The notes beneath the pieces are model-generated. The model was not told the DNA's origin and searched no databases. It was given only the letters and a program-made list of their open reading frames with translations. Below are positions 7,834-14,861 of a stretch of DNA of 17,269 nucleotides, piece by piece. The stretch is from the NCBI GenBank assembly GCA_041485845.1, contig JBGPKH010000122.1:1-17269 (forward strand), given 5' to 3'. The translations under genes and the position numbers were made by a program. This DNA is from OMOG01 sp041485845. Lineage in GTDB: Bacteria > Acidobacteriota > Terriglobia > Bryobacterales > Bryobacteraceae. The number at the start of each line of letters is the position of its first letter. Positions within the stretch are counted from its first letter, which is position 1.

Positions 7834-7870
7834 ATCCCTCAGTAAAGGTCCGGGAAGGTGGGAGGCGCTT

Positions 7871-10800
7871 GTGTCGAAGATCACCAGCTTCGTCCTCGTT
7901 ACAGTGCTGGCCGCGGCTCCATTAGCGGCTCAGGTCGCCACCGGCACCATCGTTGGGGTGGTGGCAGACTCCTCGGGCGCGGTCGTTTCCAACGCCGGCA
8001 TCACCGTGGTCCACCAGGGAACCAGGGAAACGCGCCAGGTGCGAACGAACGACCGTGGAGAATTCAACGTGCCGTATCTGCGAATCGGCGAGTATGCCAT
8101 CACCGCCGAGGCGCCGGGATTTCAGACGCAGACGCAGACGGGCATCCGGCTGCAGGTGGATCAGACGGTGAAGCTCGAGTTCGCCATAAAAGTCGGAGCG
8201 ATCTCCGAACGCGTCGAAGTGACCGGTGCGGCCCCGTTGGTTGACACCTCCACCTCGTCGCTGGGCCAGGTGATCGCGAACAAGAGCATCCTCGAATTGC
8301 CGCTGAACGGCCGCAACACATTTGCGCTGGGACTCCTCTCCGGCAATACCATCCCGGTGACCGGCATGGGCACGAACCTCCCGTTCGTGACCGGCGGCGG
8401 CAGGTTCGCTTTGAACGACGTGCTGCTGGACGGAGTGGATAACAACACCATCGGCGGCAACAGTATCGGGCGCAACGGGATCGCCTACACCCCGTCGGTG
8501 GATGCGGTGGAGGAGTTCAAGGTCAAGACCAGCAGTTTCAGCGCCGAGTTCGGGCGGTCGGCCGGGGGGATCATCAGCGCGACCACGAGGTCCGGCACCA
8601 ATGATCTTCACGGCAGTGCCTGGGAGTTCCTGCGCAACGAGAAACTGGACGCCAATAACTTCTTTTCGAATGCGGGCGGGGTGCCGCGGCAGGCATTCAA
8701 GCAAAACCAGTTCGGCTTCACGCTGGCCGGTCCGGTGCTGTTACCCCGCGTCTACAAGGGCCGCAACCGCACCTTCTTTTTCTTCGATTATGAGGGCACG
8801 CGCCGGAGGACAACCGCGTCGTCGACCATTCTGGATATCCCGCCGACGGCTTTCCGCACGGGTGACTTCTCCGCCTATAAGCCGGTGATTTACGACCCGC
8901 GGGCCCGGCGCATTGGGCCGGCCGGGAGCGTGATCAGCACGCCCTTTGTGGGCAACATTATCCCGCCAAGCCAACTGAATCCGTCTGCGGTGGCGGTGTT
9001 GGGTCTCCTGCCGGCGCCCAATTTCGGAGCCGCCGGGGCGCAGTCCCGCAATTATCTGCGCATCGCGCCCCACCCTTACACCAACGGCCAGTTCGACGCC
9101 AAGATCGACCAGCGCATCGGCAGCTCCGACTTCATGTTCGGCCGGTTCTCCCTGGCGAACGCCATTACGCCCAATCCGGGCAGCTTCGATGGCTTCATCG
9201 GCGCCGGAAGCTCCGCGATTCGGAACACGCGGAACTCCGTTCTCAGCGAAACCCACATCTTCAGGCCGAACGTGGTCAATGAAGCGCGATTCGGCTACAC
9301 CCGCGCCAACAGCAGCACCATTCCTCTCGATACCGACTCCGGCCTGGCCTTCGCACAAAAGAACAACATCGCGCTGTTTCCCTTCCCGATTCTGGGATTC
9401 CCGAGCTACTCGTTCGCTTTTTCCGGCCAGGGCAGCGGCAGCAGCCAGTTCTCGGGCATCGGGGGCGGAAGCCCGGACCTGGCCATCGAGAATACCTTCC
9501 AGGTGGCGGACAATATCAGCATCACCCGTGGCCATCACACCTTCAAAGCCGGAGGCGACTTCCGCCGTTATCGCTTCGACAACATCAACGGCGGCGGCAC
9601 GCTGATTTTCGGATCGATCTTCAGTTCCTCCAGCGACTCGTCGGGTTCCGGCGCGCCCCTGGCCGACTTCCTGATGGGCTTCCCCTCGAATACGGACGGC
9701 AAACAACTGCTCGACTGGGCCCGGCAGCGCGACCTGTACGCCGGGTTCTACTTCCAGGACGACTGGAAGATTTCGCCGCGCTTGACGCTCAATATCGGCA
9801 TTCGCTACGACCTCTACACGCAGCCGGTGGACTCGCGCGACCGTGGAGCGCTGTTCGATGCGCGCACCGGGTACATGGCGCCGCCCGGCAAGGACGGCTT
9901 CTCGCGGGCCATCGTCCGCCCGGACCATAACAACTGGGCGCCGCGGCTCGGCTTCGCCTATGCGGCAAGCCGGAAGTTCACCGTGCGCTCCGGAGCCGGC
10001 ATCTTCTATTCCCGGCGCGAGCAGAATAACGGGGTCACGCAGATCGGCGCCAACATCCCGAACACGCCGGCGATTCTGTTCCCGGTCATCAGCGCCACCG
10101 GAACGGTAACGCCGCCGGTGACCATGAATTCCCCGATCGTGGCGGGCCCGACTGACCCCAAGTTTGCCGGGATTACGGCGGACAACCCGGTGAGTTACAC
10201 AACCCGCACGCCCGATTTCAGCAACGTGCCCGTCCCCTATGCCGCCGAATGGAACTTCAGCTTGCAGTATCAGATCCGGGAGAATCTGGCGGTAGAGGCT
10301 TCGTACTCGGGGCTGAAGGGCACCAAACTGATCAGCCGGCGGAACCTGAACCAGATCCGTCTCGAGGACGCGCTGGCCGGCCGCACCGGCCAGGCCGACC
10401 GCCCCTATCCGACGATCAACAACTCGGTCGGCGTCGACGCGGCGATTAGCAACAGCATGTACAACGCGATGAATCTCCGCATGGAGAAGCGCTACAGCGC
10501 CGGTTTCGCCTTCATGATCAATTACACCTGGTCGAAGAACATCGAGTCGAACGGCAACGGCGACAGTTCGTACAACCAGAACGGCGGAACCACCCTGCCG
10601 CTCGATGCCTACACCCTCTCGCGGGAACGGAGCTATGCCCCGCTGGACGTTCCGCACGTGGTCAATTTCAACTACGGGTACCAGTTGCCGTTGGGCGCGG
10701 GCAAGCACTGGCTGAACCAGAAGGGTCCGGTGGATTGGATCTTCGGCGGTTGGCAGATCAACGGCATCGCTACTTACCGCAGCGGATTCCCCACCGACAT

Positions 10801-11236
10801 CCGCAGCAGCCGCGTGGCCGCCGCCAACCAAATGTACGCCACGCTCAACGTGCCCGACCGCGTCCTGGGAGTTTCCATGTACCTGCCCAACAAAGGCGTC
10901 GACGGTTATTTCAACCCGGCGGCGTTTACCGAGCCGCAGACCGTCCGCAACGTCCGGGGCAACCCGATCACGCTGTTCGGCAACGCGGCGCGGCGACTGG
11001 GCCGCGGACCGACGTCGAAGAACCTGGATTTCTCGCTGTTCAAGAATTTCCGGATCCGCGACCGCGCCAACGTGCAGTTCCGTGCGGAGGCGTTCAACTT
11101 GACCAACAGCCCCACGTTCTTCCTGCCCAGCGCCAGTTCCGCCGCCCTCACGCTCGGCAACGCGAGCTTCGGGAAACTGTCGAGCTCGTCGGCCACCGGG
11201 CGGCAGTTGCAGTTCGGTCTGAAACTGAGCTTCTGA
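7871..11236 (+). CDS. Oar-like TonB-dependent outer-membrane receptor with carboxypeptidase-regulatory-like N-domain
   Basis: 1121 residues, starting with GTG 7871 behind GGAGG (7861-7865, 5-base spacing). Residues 1-20 are a signal peptide (MSKITSFVLVTVLAAAPLAA). Residues about 25-105 are a carboxypeptidase-regulatory-like Ig fold (GTIVGVVADSSGAVVSNAGI, TNDRGEFNVPYLRIGEYAIT). The plug follows at about 130-240, with LELPLNGRN (141-149), LLDGVDN (185-191), VDAVEEFKV (210-218) and SAEFGRSAGGIISATTRSGT. The rest is a beta-barrel rich in aromatic strands, closing with LQFGLKLSF, whose terminal Phe is the signal for barrel insertion. This architecture is the large Oar/SusC-like class abundant in Solibacter, thought to import oligosaccharides or other bulky ligands with TonB energy. 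No SusD partner is adjacent. Ligand unknown. The gene diverges from the lyase/aldehyde dehydrogenase operon and converges on the GHL6-like gene. Confidence 0.95.
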   Translation: MSKITSFVLVTVLAAAPLAAQVATGTIVGVVADSSGAVVSNAGITVVHQGTRETRQVRTNDRGEFNVPYLRIGEYAITAEAPGFQTQTQTGIRLQVDQTVKLEFAIKVGAISERVEVTGAAPLVDTSTSSLGQVIANKSILELPLNGRNTFALGLLSGNTIPVTGMGTNLPFVTGGGRFALNDVLLDGVDNNTIGGNSIGRNGIAYTPSVDAVEEFKVKTSSFSAEFGRSAGGIISATTRSGTNDLHGSAWEFLRNEKLDANNFFSNAGGVPRQAFKQNQFGFTLAGPVLLPRVYKGRNRTFFFFDYEGTRRRTTASSTILDIPPTAFRTGDFSAYKPVIYDPRARRIGPAGSVISTPFVGNIIPPSQLNPSAVAVLGLLPAPNFGAAGAQSRNYLRIAPHPYTNGQFDAKIDQRIGSSDFMFGRFSLANAITPNPGSFDGFIGAGSSAIRNTRNSVLSETHIFRPNVVNEARFGYTRANSSTIPLDTDSGLAFAQKNNIALFPFPILGFPSYSFAFSGQGSGSSQFSGIGGGSPDLAIENTFQVADNISITRGHHTFKAGGDFRRYRFDNINGGGTLIFGSIFSSSSDSSGSGAPLADFLMGFPSNTDGKQLLDWARQRDLYAGFYFQDDWKISPRLTLNIGIRYDLYTQPVDSRDRGALFDARTGYMAPPGKDGFSRAIVRPDHNNWAPRLGFAYAASRKFTVRSGAGIFYSRREQNNGVTQIGANIPNTPAILFPVISATGTVTPPVTMNSPIVAGPTDPKFAGITADNPVSYTTRTPDFSNVPVPYAAEWNFSLQYQIRENLAVEASYSGLKGTKLISRRNLNQIRLEDALAGRTGQADRPYPTINNSVGVDAAISNSMYNAMNLRMEKRYSAGFAFMINYTWSKNIESNGNGDSSYNQNGGTTLPLDAYTLSRERSYAPLDVPHVVNFNYGYQLPLGAGKHWLNQKGPVDWIFGGWQINGIATYRSGFPTDIRSSRVAAANQMYATLNVPDRVLGVSMYLPNKGVDGYFNPAAFTEPQTVRNVRGNPITLFGNAARRLGRGPTSKNLDFSLFKNFRIRDRANVQFRAEAFNLTNSPTFFLPSASSAALTLGNASFGKLSSSSATGRQLQFGLKLSF

Positions 11237-11258
11237 TAGGGGGCGACCTTGTCAGGCC

Positions 11259-11299
11259 TCGGGGTCAAGCCTCGGGTTGAGCCCGGCTGAATCTTTTTT
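11259..11299 (+). terminator. Candidate intrinsic terminator after the receptor gene
   Basis: CGGGGTCAA (11260-11268) can pair with TTGAGCCCG (11277-11285), with one G-G mismatch, around the loop gcctcggg. The stem is followed within 8 bases by a run of six T (11294-11299). It sits 23 bases after the receptor stop codon. The stem is imperfect, so strength is uncertain. Confidence 0.4.
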
Positions 11300-11311
11300 C
11301 CGGAGCCGGGC
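11281..11311. terminator. Second, overlapping GC-rich hairpin in the convergent gap
   Basis: GCCCGGCT (11281-11288) and AGCCGGGC (11304-11311) are a perfect 8-bp inverted repeat with a 15-base loop containing the T6 run. It shares its left arm with the right arm of the preceding hairpin, so the two cannot form together. It may block read-through from either convergent gene. Confidence 0.35.
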
Positions 11312-11371
11312 CAAGCACGTGGGCCGTAGAGCAGCACTCCCGACGTGCCCGGCGTTCTTCTCGAGAGGCCC

Positions 11372-13480
11372 CTATTTCAGAACCACGACGTCGTAGGTAT
11401 CGAGACTCGGCAAGGTGAAGGCGACATAGCCGCCTTGTTTCTTAATGGGTAGATCCCTGCCCGCGCTAACCATCCGGGCGGAGCTGAAATTACCCGCCAC
11501 GTCCACCTGGATGTTGCTCATGGGGATGGCCGGGTGGAAGGCAGTCTGGGAACACCCGGAGAGGTTGATGAAATGCACCAAGGTGCGTCCTTGCTGCTTC
11601 TGTTGCTGAAGGGTCATCTCTACCATAGGGTGAGCGTTGGTCTTCAACTGCCGGCCCTTCGGCAGCAGCAGATAATCGACGAGGTCGCCCACGATCGCCG
11701 AGTGGTACACCGCACTGGCACGGTAATAGAGATCGCCCAGATCCCACGGGATGTACGCGAGCTTTCCTTTCCCATAGTCGGCCAGGTATAGACCGGGCTT
11801 GGTGGTGTCCTTCCAGTCCTCGTGAACCTTCTCCATCGGACCGACCATCGAAGGGGGAATCAGGGTTAGCGCCGCCTTGCCGCGCGGCTCCAGCTCCAGG
11901 TAGTCGCTGTAAAAGAACACTATGTCAGTATCTTTAAGCGACGGAAACAGCGCGCGATCCTGAACCCGCCAGTAAGCCGATCGTGTCTCTTGCCTGTTCC
12001 AGAGCTTCACGACAGTGGGCAGATCGAGCTGGGGCTTGGTTGCGCCGGCTACGAGTACCCGTCCGCCTTGACGAAGATAGCGGTCCAGTGCGGCCGGCGC
12101 GCCTCTATAGGAGATGACCAGGTCGTACTTGTTGGGCTCTTTGTCGATCCAACTCAGGTCGTTCGTCATGGCAAAGGGAACATGCTGCTCCGAGAGGAGG
12201 CGGAAGAAGCCGCGCTGGGAAGTGTCGGCGCCACCCCCGCGTCCGCCGCCGGCGCCCTCCCCATAGCCGAACGAGCCAACGCCGGCCACGGTCGCGCCGC
12301 CACCCCCGGGTCCGCCGCGTCCGCCGCGTCCGCCGCCACCCCCGCCGCCGGCGCCCTCCCCCTCCAGCAGCAGTACGCGCGCCGCACTCTCCTGCCGGAC
12401 GTAGAGATCTTCATGGTCTTTATGGAATTGAAAGGCCGGCCGGGCGCCTTTCAATGCGTTCCCGTCGTTCTGGTCCATGTCTCCGTTGATAAACAGATAT
12501 GGTCCTGCCCCGTTGGCCATGTTCTGATAGGCGCGGATTTCGCCATCCGGCGCCGATCGGTGCGCAAAGCGCCAGAAGCCATCGAGGAAGGCGGCGTCAT
12601 TGTTGAACGCCATCTGATCTGGAAACGTGTTGCGTCTGCTGTTTACGATCTGGCTGCCCGTATACAGCCAGTACGCGCTGTTGCCGACCACGGAGCCGCT
12701 GTGGGTCTCGGAGTTGAAGGAATCCCCCCCGCCCATGAAATTCAGGTCGGGACGCTTGGAGTGGACGAATTCACTGATCCTGGCTTGGAGGGACCGGCCG
12801 GCCTCGGCAATGAACTCACGATACTGCGCATCCGGCTGCGCCGGGATGTCACGGTTATACTTCGCGCGGAAGAGGCGTTTGCAGTTGTCGCAAGTGCACG
12901 GGGCATAGGTCTTGCCGTCGTTGTCGCTCATTCTCTGCCCCGATCCATTGAAGAACATGCCGTCGATCGGGTACTTGTCCAGCACCTCGGCTAGAATCTT
13001 GAAGACCTGTTCCTGATAGTAACCGCCGTTGACACACGTCAGGTAGCAACCGTTCCAGATGTTCGGCTGCCCGCTGGCCTGCCGTTGGAACCAGTCGGGG
13101 TGGGCCTCATAGGCTCCCTTACTTTGGTTCATACTGAACTCGAAACGCGACATGACGCGGATCCCGCGCGCGTGAGCTTTTTGCACCACGTCGCCGACCA
13201 GGTCCCGCCCGGGCGGCAAGGAAGGGCTGCGGTAGTGAAAGGGTACCTGCGTCGGATAGTGGGCGGCGATCCCACCCGTAGGCAACAGGACAGCATTGGC
13301 ATTCATATCAACCAACTGCTGGACAAGCTTGTCCGGGTCAATTGCGGATCGGTTCTCACCCAAGAGTACCAGGATCAACCGTACCGGCTCGTCCATCCAC
13401 CACTGCTTCTTCTGCGCGCTGGCAGGCAGCAGGCTCAGGACGGCGAGGAACACACTGCAAATAGCGAACCGCTTCATCAT
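11372..13480 (-). CDS. Secreted GHL6-like putative glycoside hydrolase (TIM barrel plus trimerisation-like domain)
   Basis: 702 residues, with ATG 13480 behind AAGGAG (6-base spacing). Residues 1-22 are a signal peptide (MMKRFAICSVFLAVLSLLPA, then SA). Residues about 30-330 form a TIM-barrel-like region resembling hypothetical glycosyl hydrolase 6: LVQQLVDMNANAVLLPTGG, AHARGIRVMSRFEFS, KYPIDGMFFNGSGQ, then the metal-site-like CTCDNCKRLFRAKYN and later GEIRAYQNMANGAGPYLFIN. Residues about 360-600 resemble a beta-galactosidase trimerisation (GATase-like) domain, interrupted by a Gly/Arg-rich insert at 374-417. A beta-sandwich at the end closes with LPSLDTYDVVVL. Likely an extracytoplasmic carbohydrate-active protein; no family-defining catalytic pair can be assigned from sequence alone, so activity is inferred. 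The C-terminal module resembles that of the hydrolase-like gene at the right edge of the window. A well-formed promoter lies immediately upstream. Confidence 0.82.
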   Translation of the reverse strand: MMKRFAICSVFLAVLSLLPASAQKKQWWMDEPVRLILVLLGENRSAIDPDKLVQQLVDMNANAVLLPTGGIAAHYPTQVPFHYRSPSLPPGRDLVGDVVQKAHARGIRVMSRFEFSMNQSKGAYEAHPDWFQRQASGQPNIWNGCYLTCVNGGYYQEQVFKILAEVLDKYPIDGMFFNGSGQRMSDNDGKTYAPCTCDNCKRLFRAKYNRDIPAQPDAQYREFIAEAGRSLQARISEFVHSKRPDLNFMGGGDSFNSETHSGSVVGNSAYWLYTGSQIVNSRRNTFPDQMAFNNDAAFLDGFWRFAHRSAPDGEIRAYQNMANGAGPYLFINGDMDQNDGNALKGARPAFQFHKDHEDLYVRQESAARVLLLEGEGAGGGGGGGRGGRGGPGGGGATVAGVGSFGYGEGAGGGRGGGADTSQRGFFRLLSEQHVPFAMTNDLSWIDKEPNKYDLVISYRGAPAALDRYLRQGGRVLVAGATKPQLDLPTVVKLWNRQETRSAYWRVQDRALFPSLKDTDIVFFYSDYLELEPRGKAALTLIPPSMVGPMEKVHEDWKDTTKPGLYLADYGKGKLAYIPWDLGDLYYRASAVYHSAIVGDLVDYLLLPKGRQLKTNAHPMVEMTLQQQKQQGRTLVHFINLSGCSQTAFHPAIPMSNIQVDVAGNFSSARMVSAGRDLPIKKQGGYVAFTLPSLDTYDVVVLK
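12230..12361 (-). repeat. Gly/Arg-rich low-complexity coding insert with 20-bp direct repeats
   Basis: Codes for residues 374-417 of the GHL6-like protein, about two-thirds glycine with scattered Arg. On the plus strand the 20-mer CCGCCGCCGGCGCCCTCCCC occurs at 12243-12262 and 12342-12361, exactly 99 bases (33 codons) apart. Between them a 9-mer, TCCGCCGCG or TCCGCCGCC, is repeated three times in tandem (12311-12337). All periods are multiples of three, so length changes would keep the frame. Confidence 0.8.
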
Positions 13481-13497
13481 GATGGGCTCCTTGGTAG

Positions 13498-13526
13498 ATC
13501 CTAACGTCGCAAAACGGGCCTGTCAA
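13498..13526 (-). promoter_or_regulatory. Sigma70-type promoter of the GHL6-like gene
   Basis: On the minus strand a perfect TTGACA (13521-13526) and TAGGAT (13498-13503, 4 of 6) are separated by the ideal 17 bases. The implied transcript start, about 13491, overlaps the AAGGAG ribosome-binding site (13487-13492), giving a leader of only about 10 bases. Confidence 0.55.
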
Positions 13527-13555
13527 CGACGACCGTTGCCACGACGACCGTTGCC
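13526..13555. repeat. Exact tandem repeat of a 15-mer next to the -35 box
   Basis: ACGACGACCGTTGCC occurs twice back to back (13526-13540 and 13541-13555), immediately upstream of the TTGACA of the GHL6-like promoter when read on the minus strand. This is the position of an activator site or a recent duplication. No known binding motif is recognised. Confidence 0.6.
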
Positions 13556-13580
13556 ATCGTGATGTCAAGCGGATTGGTAA

Positions 13581-13659
13581 TTGGCAAGGGCCTCGCCCTT
13601 GAAAGCCGGCTGCGGAGGGGACCCCGAGGATGAAATCCCGCCCCTCGGGGCTTGTCAAC
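13581..13659. repeat. 79-bp hairpin-rich element with imperfect terminal inverted repeats (REP/MITE-like)
   Basis: The ends TTGGCAAGGGCC (13581-13592) and GGGGCTTGTCAA (13647-13658) are inverted copies matching at 9 of 12 positions. Inside are two perfect hairpins: CAAGGGC / GCCCTTG with a 3-base loop (13585-13601) and CCCCGAGG / CCTCGGGG with a 13-base loop (13622-13650). The layout resembles repetitive extragenic palindromes. Only one copy lies in this window, so its repetitive nature is unproven. Confidence 0.35.
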
Positions 13660-13802
13660 AAATAACCGTGCCATCGCCTGGACCGCTTATAGTAGATCCC
13701 GTCCACAACTCCCTGAGAAGCGAAGCGCCCGCAGACAGGGAAAAGAATAGGGGGCCGCTCCCCATCGTGTGGAACGCAAGTATGGCAAAGTACTCGCATC
13801 GG

Positions 13803-13820
13803 CCGGCCTTTTGCGGCCGG
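13803..13820. other. Perfect 6-bp GC hairpin upstream of the ankyrin gene
   Basis: CCGGCC (13803-13808) and GGCCGG (13815-13820) flank a TTTTGC loop, 36 bases before the ankyrin start. It could be a leader hairpin or an operator. No clear -10/-35 pair for the ankyrin gene was found in 13660-13856 beyond an isolated TATAGT (13688-13693) without a good -35. Confidence 0.35.
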
Positions 13821-13856
13821 TGATCCGCGCGATAGACAATTAGGGCGGAGGGTAAG

Positions 13857-14435
13857 TTGAAGGGTGGGTTTGCGGCAGCAGGATTCTTTTTGCGCGTTTT
13901 CCGACCGTTTCTGTTGGTGCTGCTGATAGTCTTCGGGCTGGTCCTCGCACCGTCGGTGTTTCCGGATCACGGCGAAGTATACCGGGCCATTGTGGCAGGC
14001 GATGATGCGAGGGTCCGCACGTTGCTGGACCGCGGCGCCAACCCCAATGCCCGGCGGGCAGTTCTCTCCGAACTTTCGAGGTATCTCCTGCGGCGCAATA
14101 CGCGCGCCGCGACTCCGGATTTCCGTGAGCAGACGCCGCTCCTGATCATCGCCATCACGAAGGGGCAGTACCCAATCGCGAGGTTGCTACTGGAGAGGGG
14201 CGCTGACCCAAACGCGCGCGACAAAGCCGGATACACAGTGCTTGCCCACGCCGTCTTGAGCGGAGATCCGGAACTGGTGCGGCTGCTTCTCGCCCGCGGC
14301 GCCGACCCCGCCGCGCGCATGCCAGACGGCGCCACCGCCCTCCGTGAAGGGCCTTCATCCGGCGGCCGTCTCCGTATCAGTAACTCCGCGATCCAACGCA
14401 TGCTGCAATCCGCCACTGCTGCAACGGGCCGCTGA
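13857..14435 (+). CDS. Small membrane-anchored ankyrin-repeat protein
   Basis: 192 residues, starting at TTG 13857, chosen because GGAGG (13847-13851) lies 5 bases upstream and the next residues form the membrane segment. Residues about 13-34 (LRVFRPFLLVLLIVFGLVLA) are a single N-terminal transmembrane helix or uncleaved signal anchor. Ankyrin repeats follow at about 39-66 (VYRAIVAGDDARVRTLLDRG), 91-121 (TPLLIIAITKGQYPIARLLL, ERGADPNARD) and 123-165 (TVLAHAVLSGDPELVRLLLA, RGADPAAR). The stretch 67-90, rich in Arg (RYLLRRNTRAATP), replaces or interrupts a repeat. Ankyrin repeats mediate protein-protein contact; no enzyme domain is present and the partner is unknown. The repeats should face the periplasm or cytoplasm depending on helix orientation; the positive charges before the helix favour N-in with the repeats outside. 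Confidence 0.83.
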   Translation: MKGGFAAAGFFLRVFRPFLLVLLIVFGLVLAPSVFPDHGEVYRAIVAGDDARVRTLLDRGANPNARRAVLSELSRYLLRRNTRAATPDFREQTPLLIIAITKGQYPIARLLLERGADPNARDKAGYTVLAHAVLSGDPELVRLLLARGADPAARMPDGATALREGPSSGGRLRISNSAIQRMLQSATAATGR

Positions 14436-14861
14436 AGCAACGCCTTGCTCACAGCGGCCAATATTTTCCTTTAGACCTCGACCATTCCCGTGTGGTCCAT
14501 CCGGAAGTCCACTGCTTCGCAGATCACTCCCGGCTTTGTCGGCCAGCGTTCAGCATTGGTGCCCGCACGCGGTCCCGCCACTGGCCGTGAAACCCTTATC
14601 GGAAACTGGCCCAAGATGGCTTTGCTGGAAGCTCCTGACCGGCTCCGGTCGGATTGTCGGAGTTTACCGGCCAATGAATAACGACGGTTGGCTCCGCACC
14701 GGCAGAGCGCGCTATTCTTTTTTCGTTCGGAGCTGACTTTCCCTGGAGGGTGAAAGCCGGTCACCAGATCGAAACCTGGCAGCGACGGTCAGCGGCCGGC
14801 CTTCACGCCAGACGCTGCCCGCGCAACTGGTCGATCCATTGCTGGTCGAGTTGGCTGATCC
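14436..14861. other. Convergent intergenic stretch without a convincing gene
   Basis: These 426 bases lie between the ankyrin stop (+) and the DUF362 stop (-). A 97-codon minus-strand frame (14471-14764) ends in GVICEAVDFRMDHTGMVEV, and its last 25 codons have the high third-position GC expected here, while the front does not. It has no recognised domain and may be the decayed tail of an older gene. A near-palindrome GACCGG-CT-CCGGTC lies at 14637-14650. No T-rich terminator is seen. Confidence 0.3.

Noticed and set aside
8741..10831. 696-codon open frame antisense to the TonB-dependent receptor
   Set aside because: Composition is rich in Val, Arg, Gly and Ala with no domain or repeat. It mirrors the GC-rich codons of the receptor, whose protein is clearly real throughout.
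11990..12994. 334-codon plus-strand frame opposite the GHL6-like gene
   Set aside because: Low-complexity Ala/Gly/Val product from GC-rich antisense; no ribosome-binding site or recognised domain, and the minus-strand product has a signal peptide and conserved domains.
13356..13970. 204-codon minus-strand frame spanning the divergent region
   Set aside because: It crosses the promoter, the tandem repeat and hairpins, overlaps the starts of two real genes, and has no recognisable domain.
14490..14681. 63-codon plus-strand frame in the convergent gap
   Set aside because: No ribosome-binding site, no domain, and codon use unlike the neighbouring genes.
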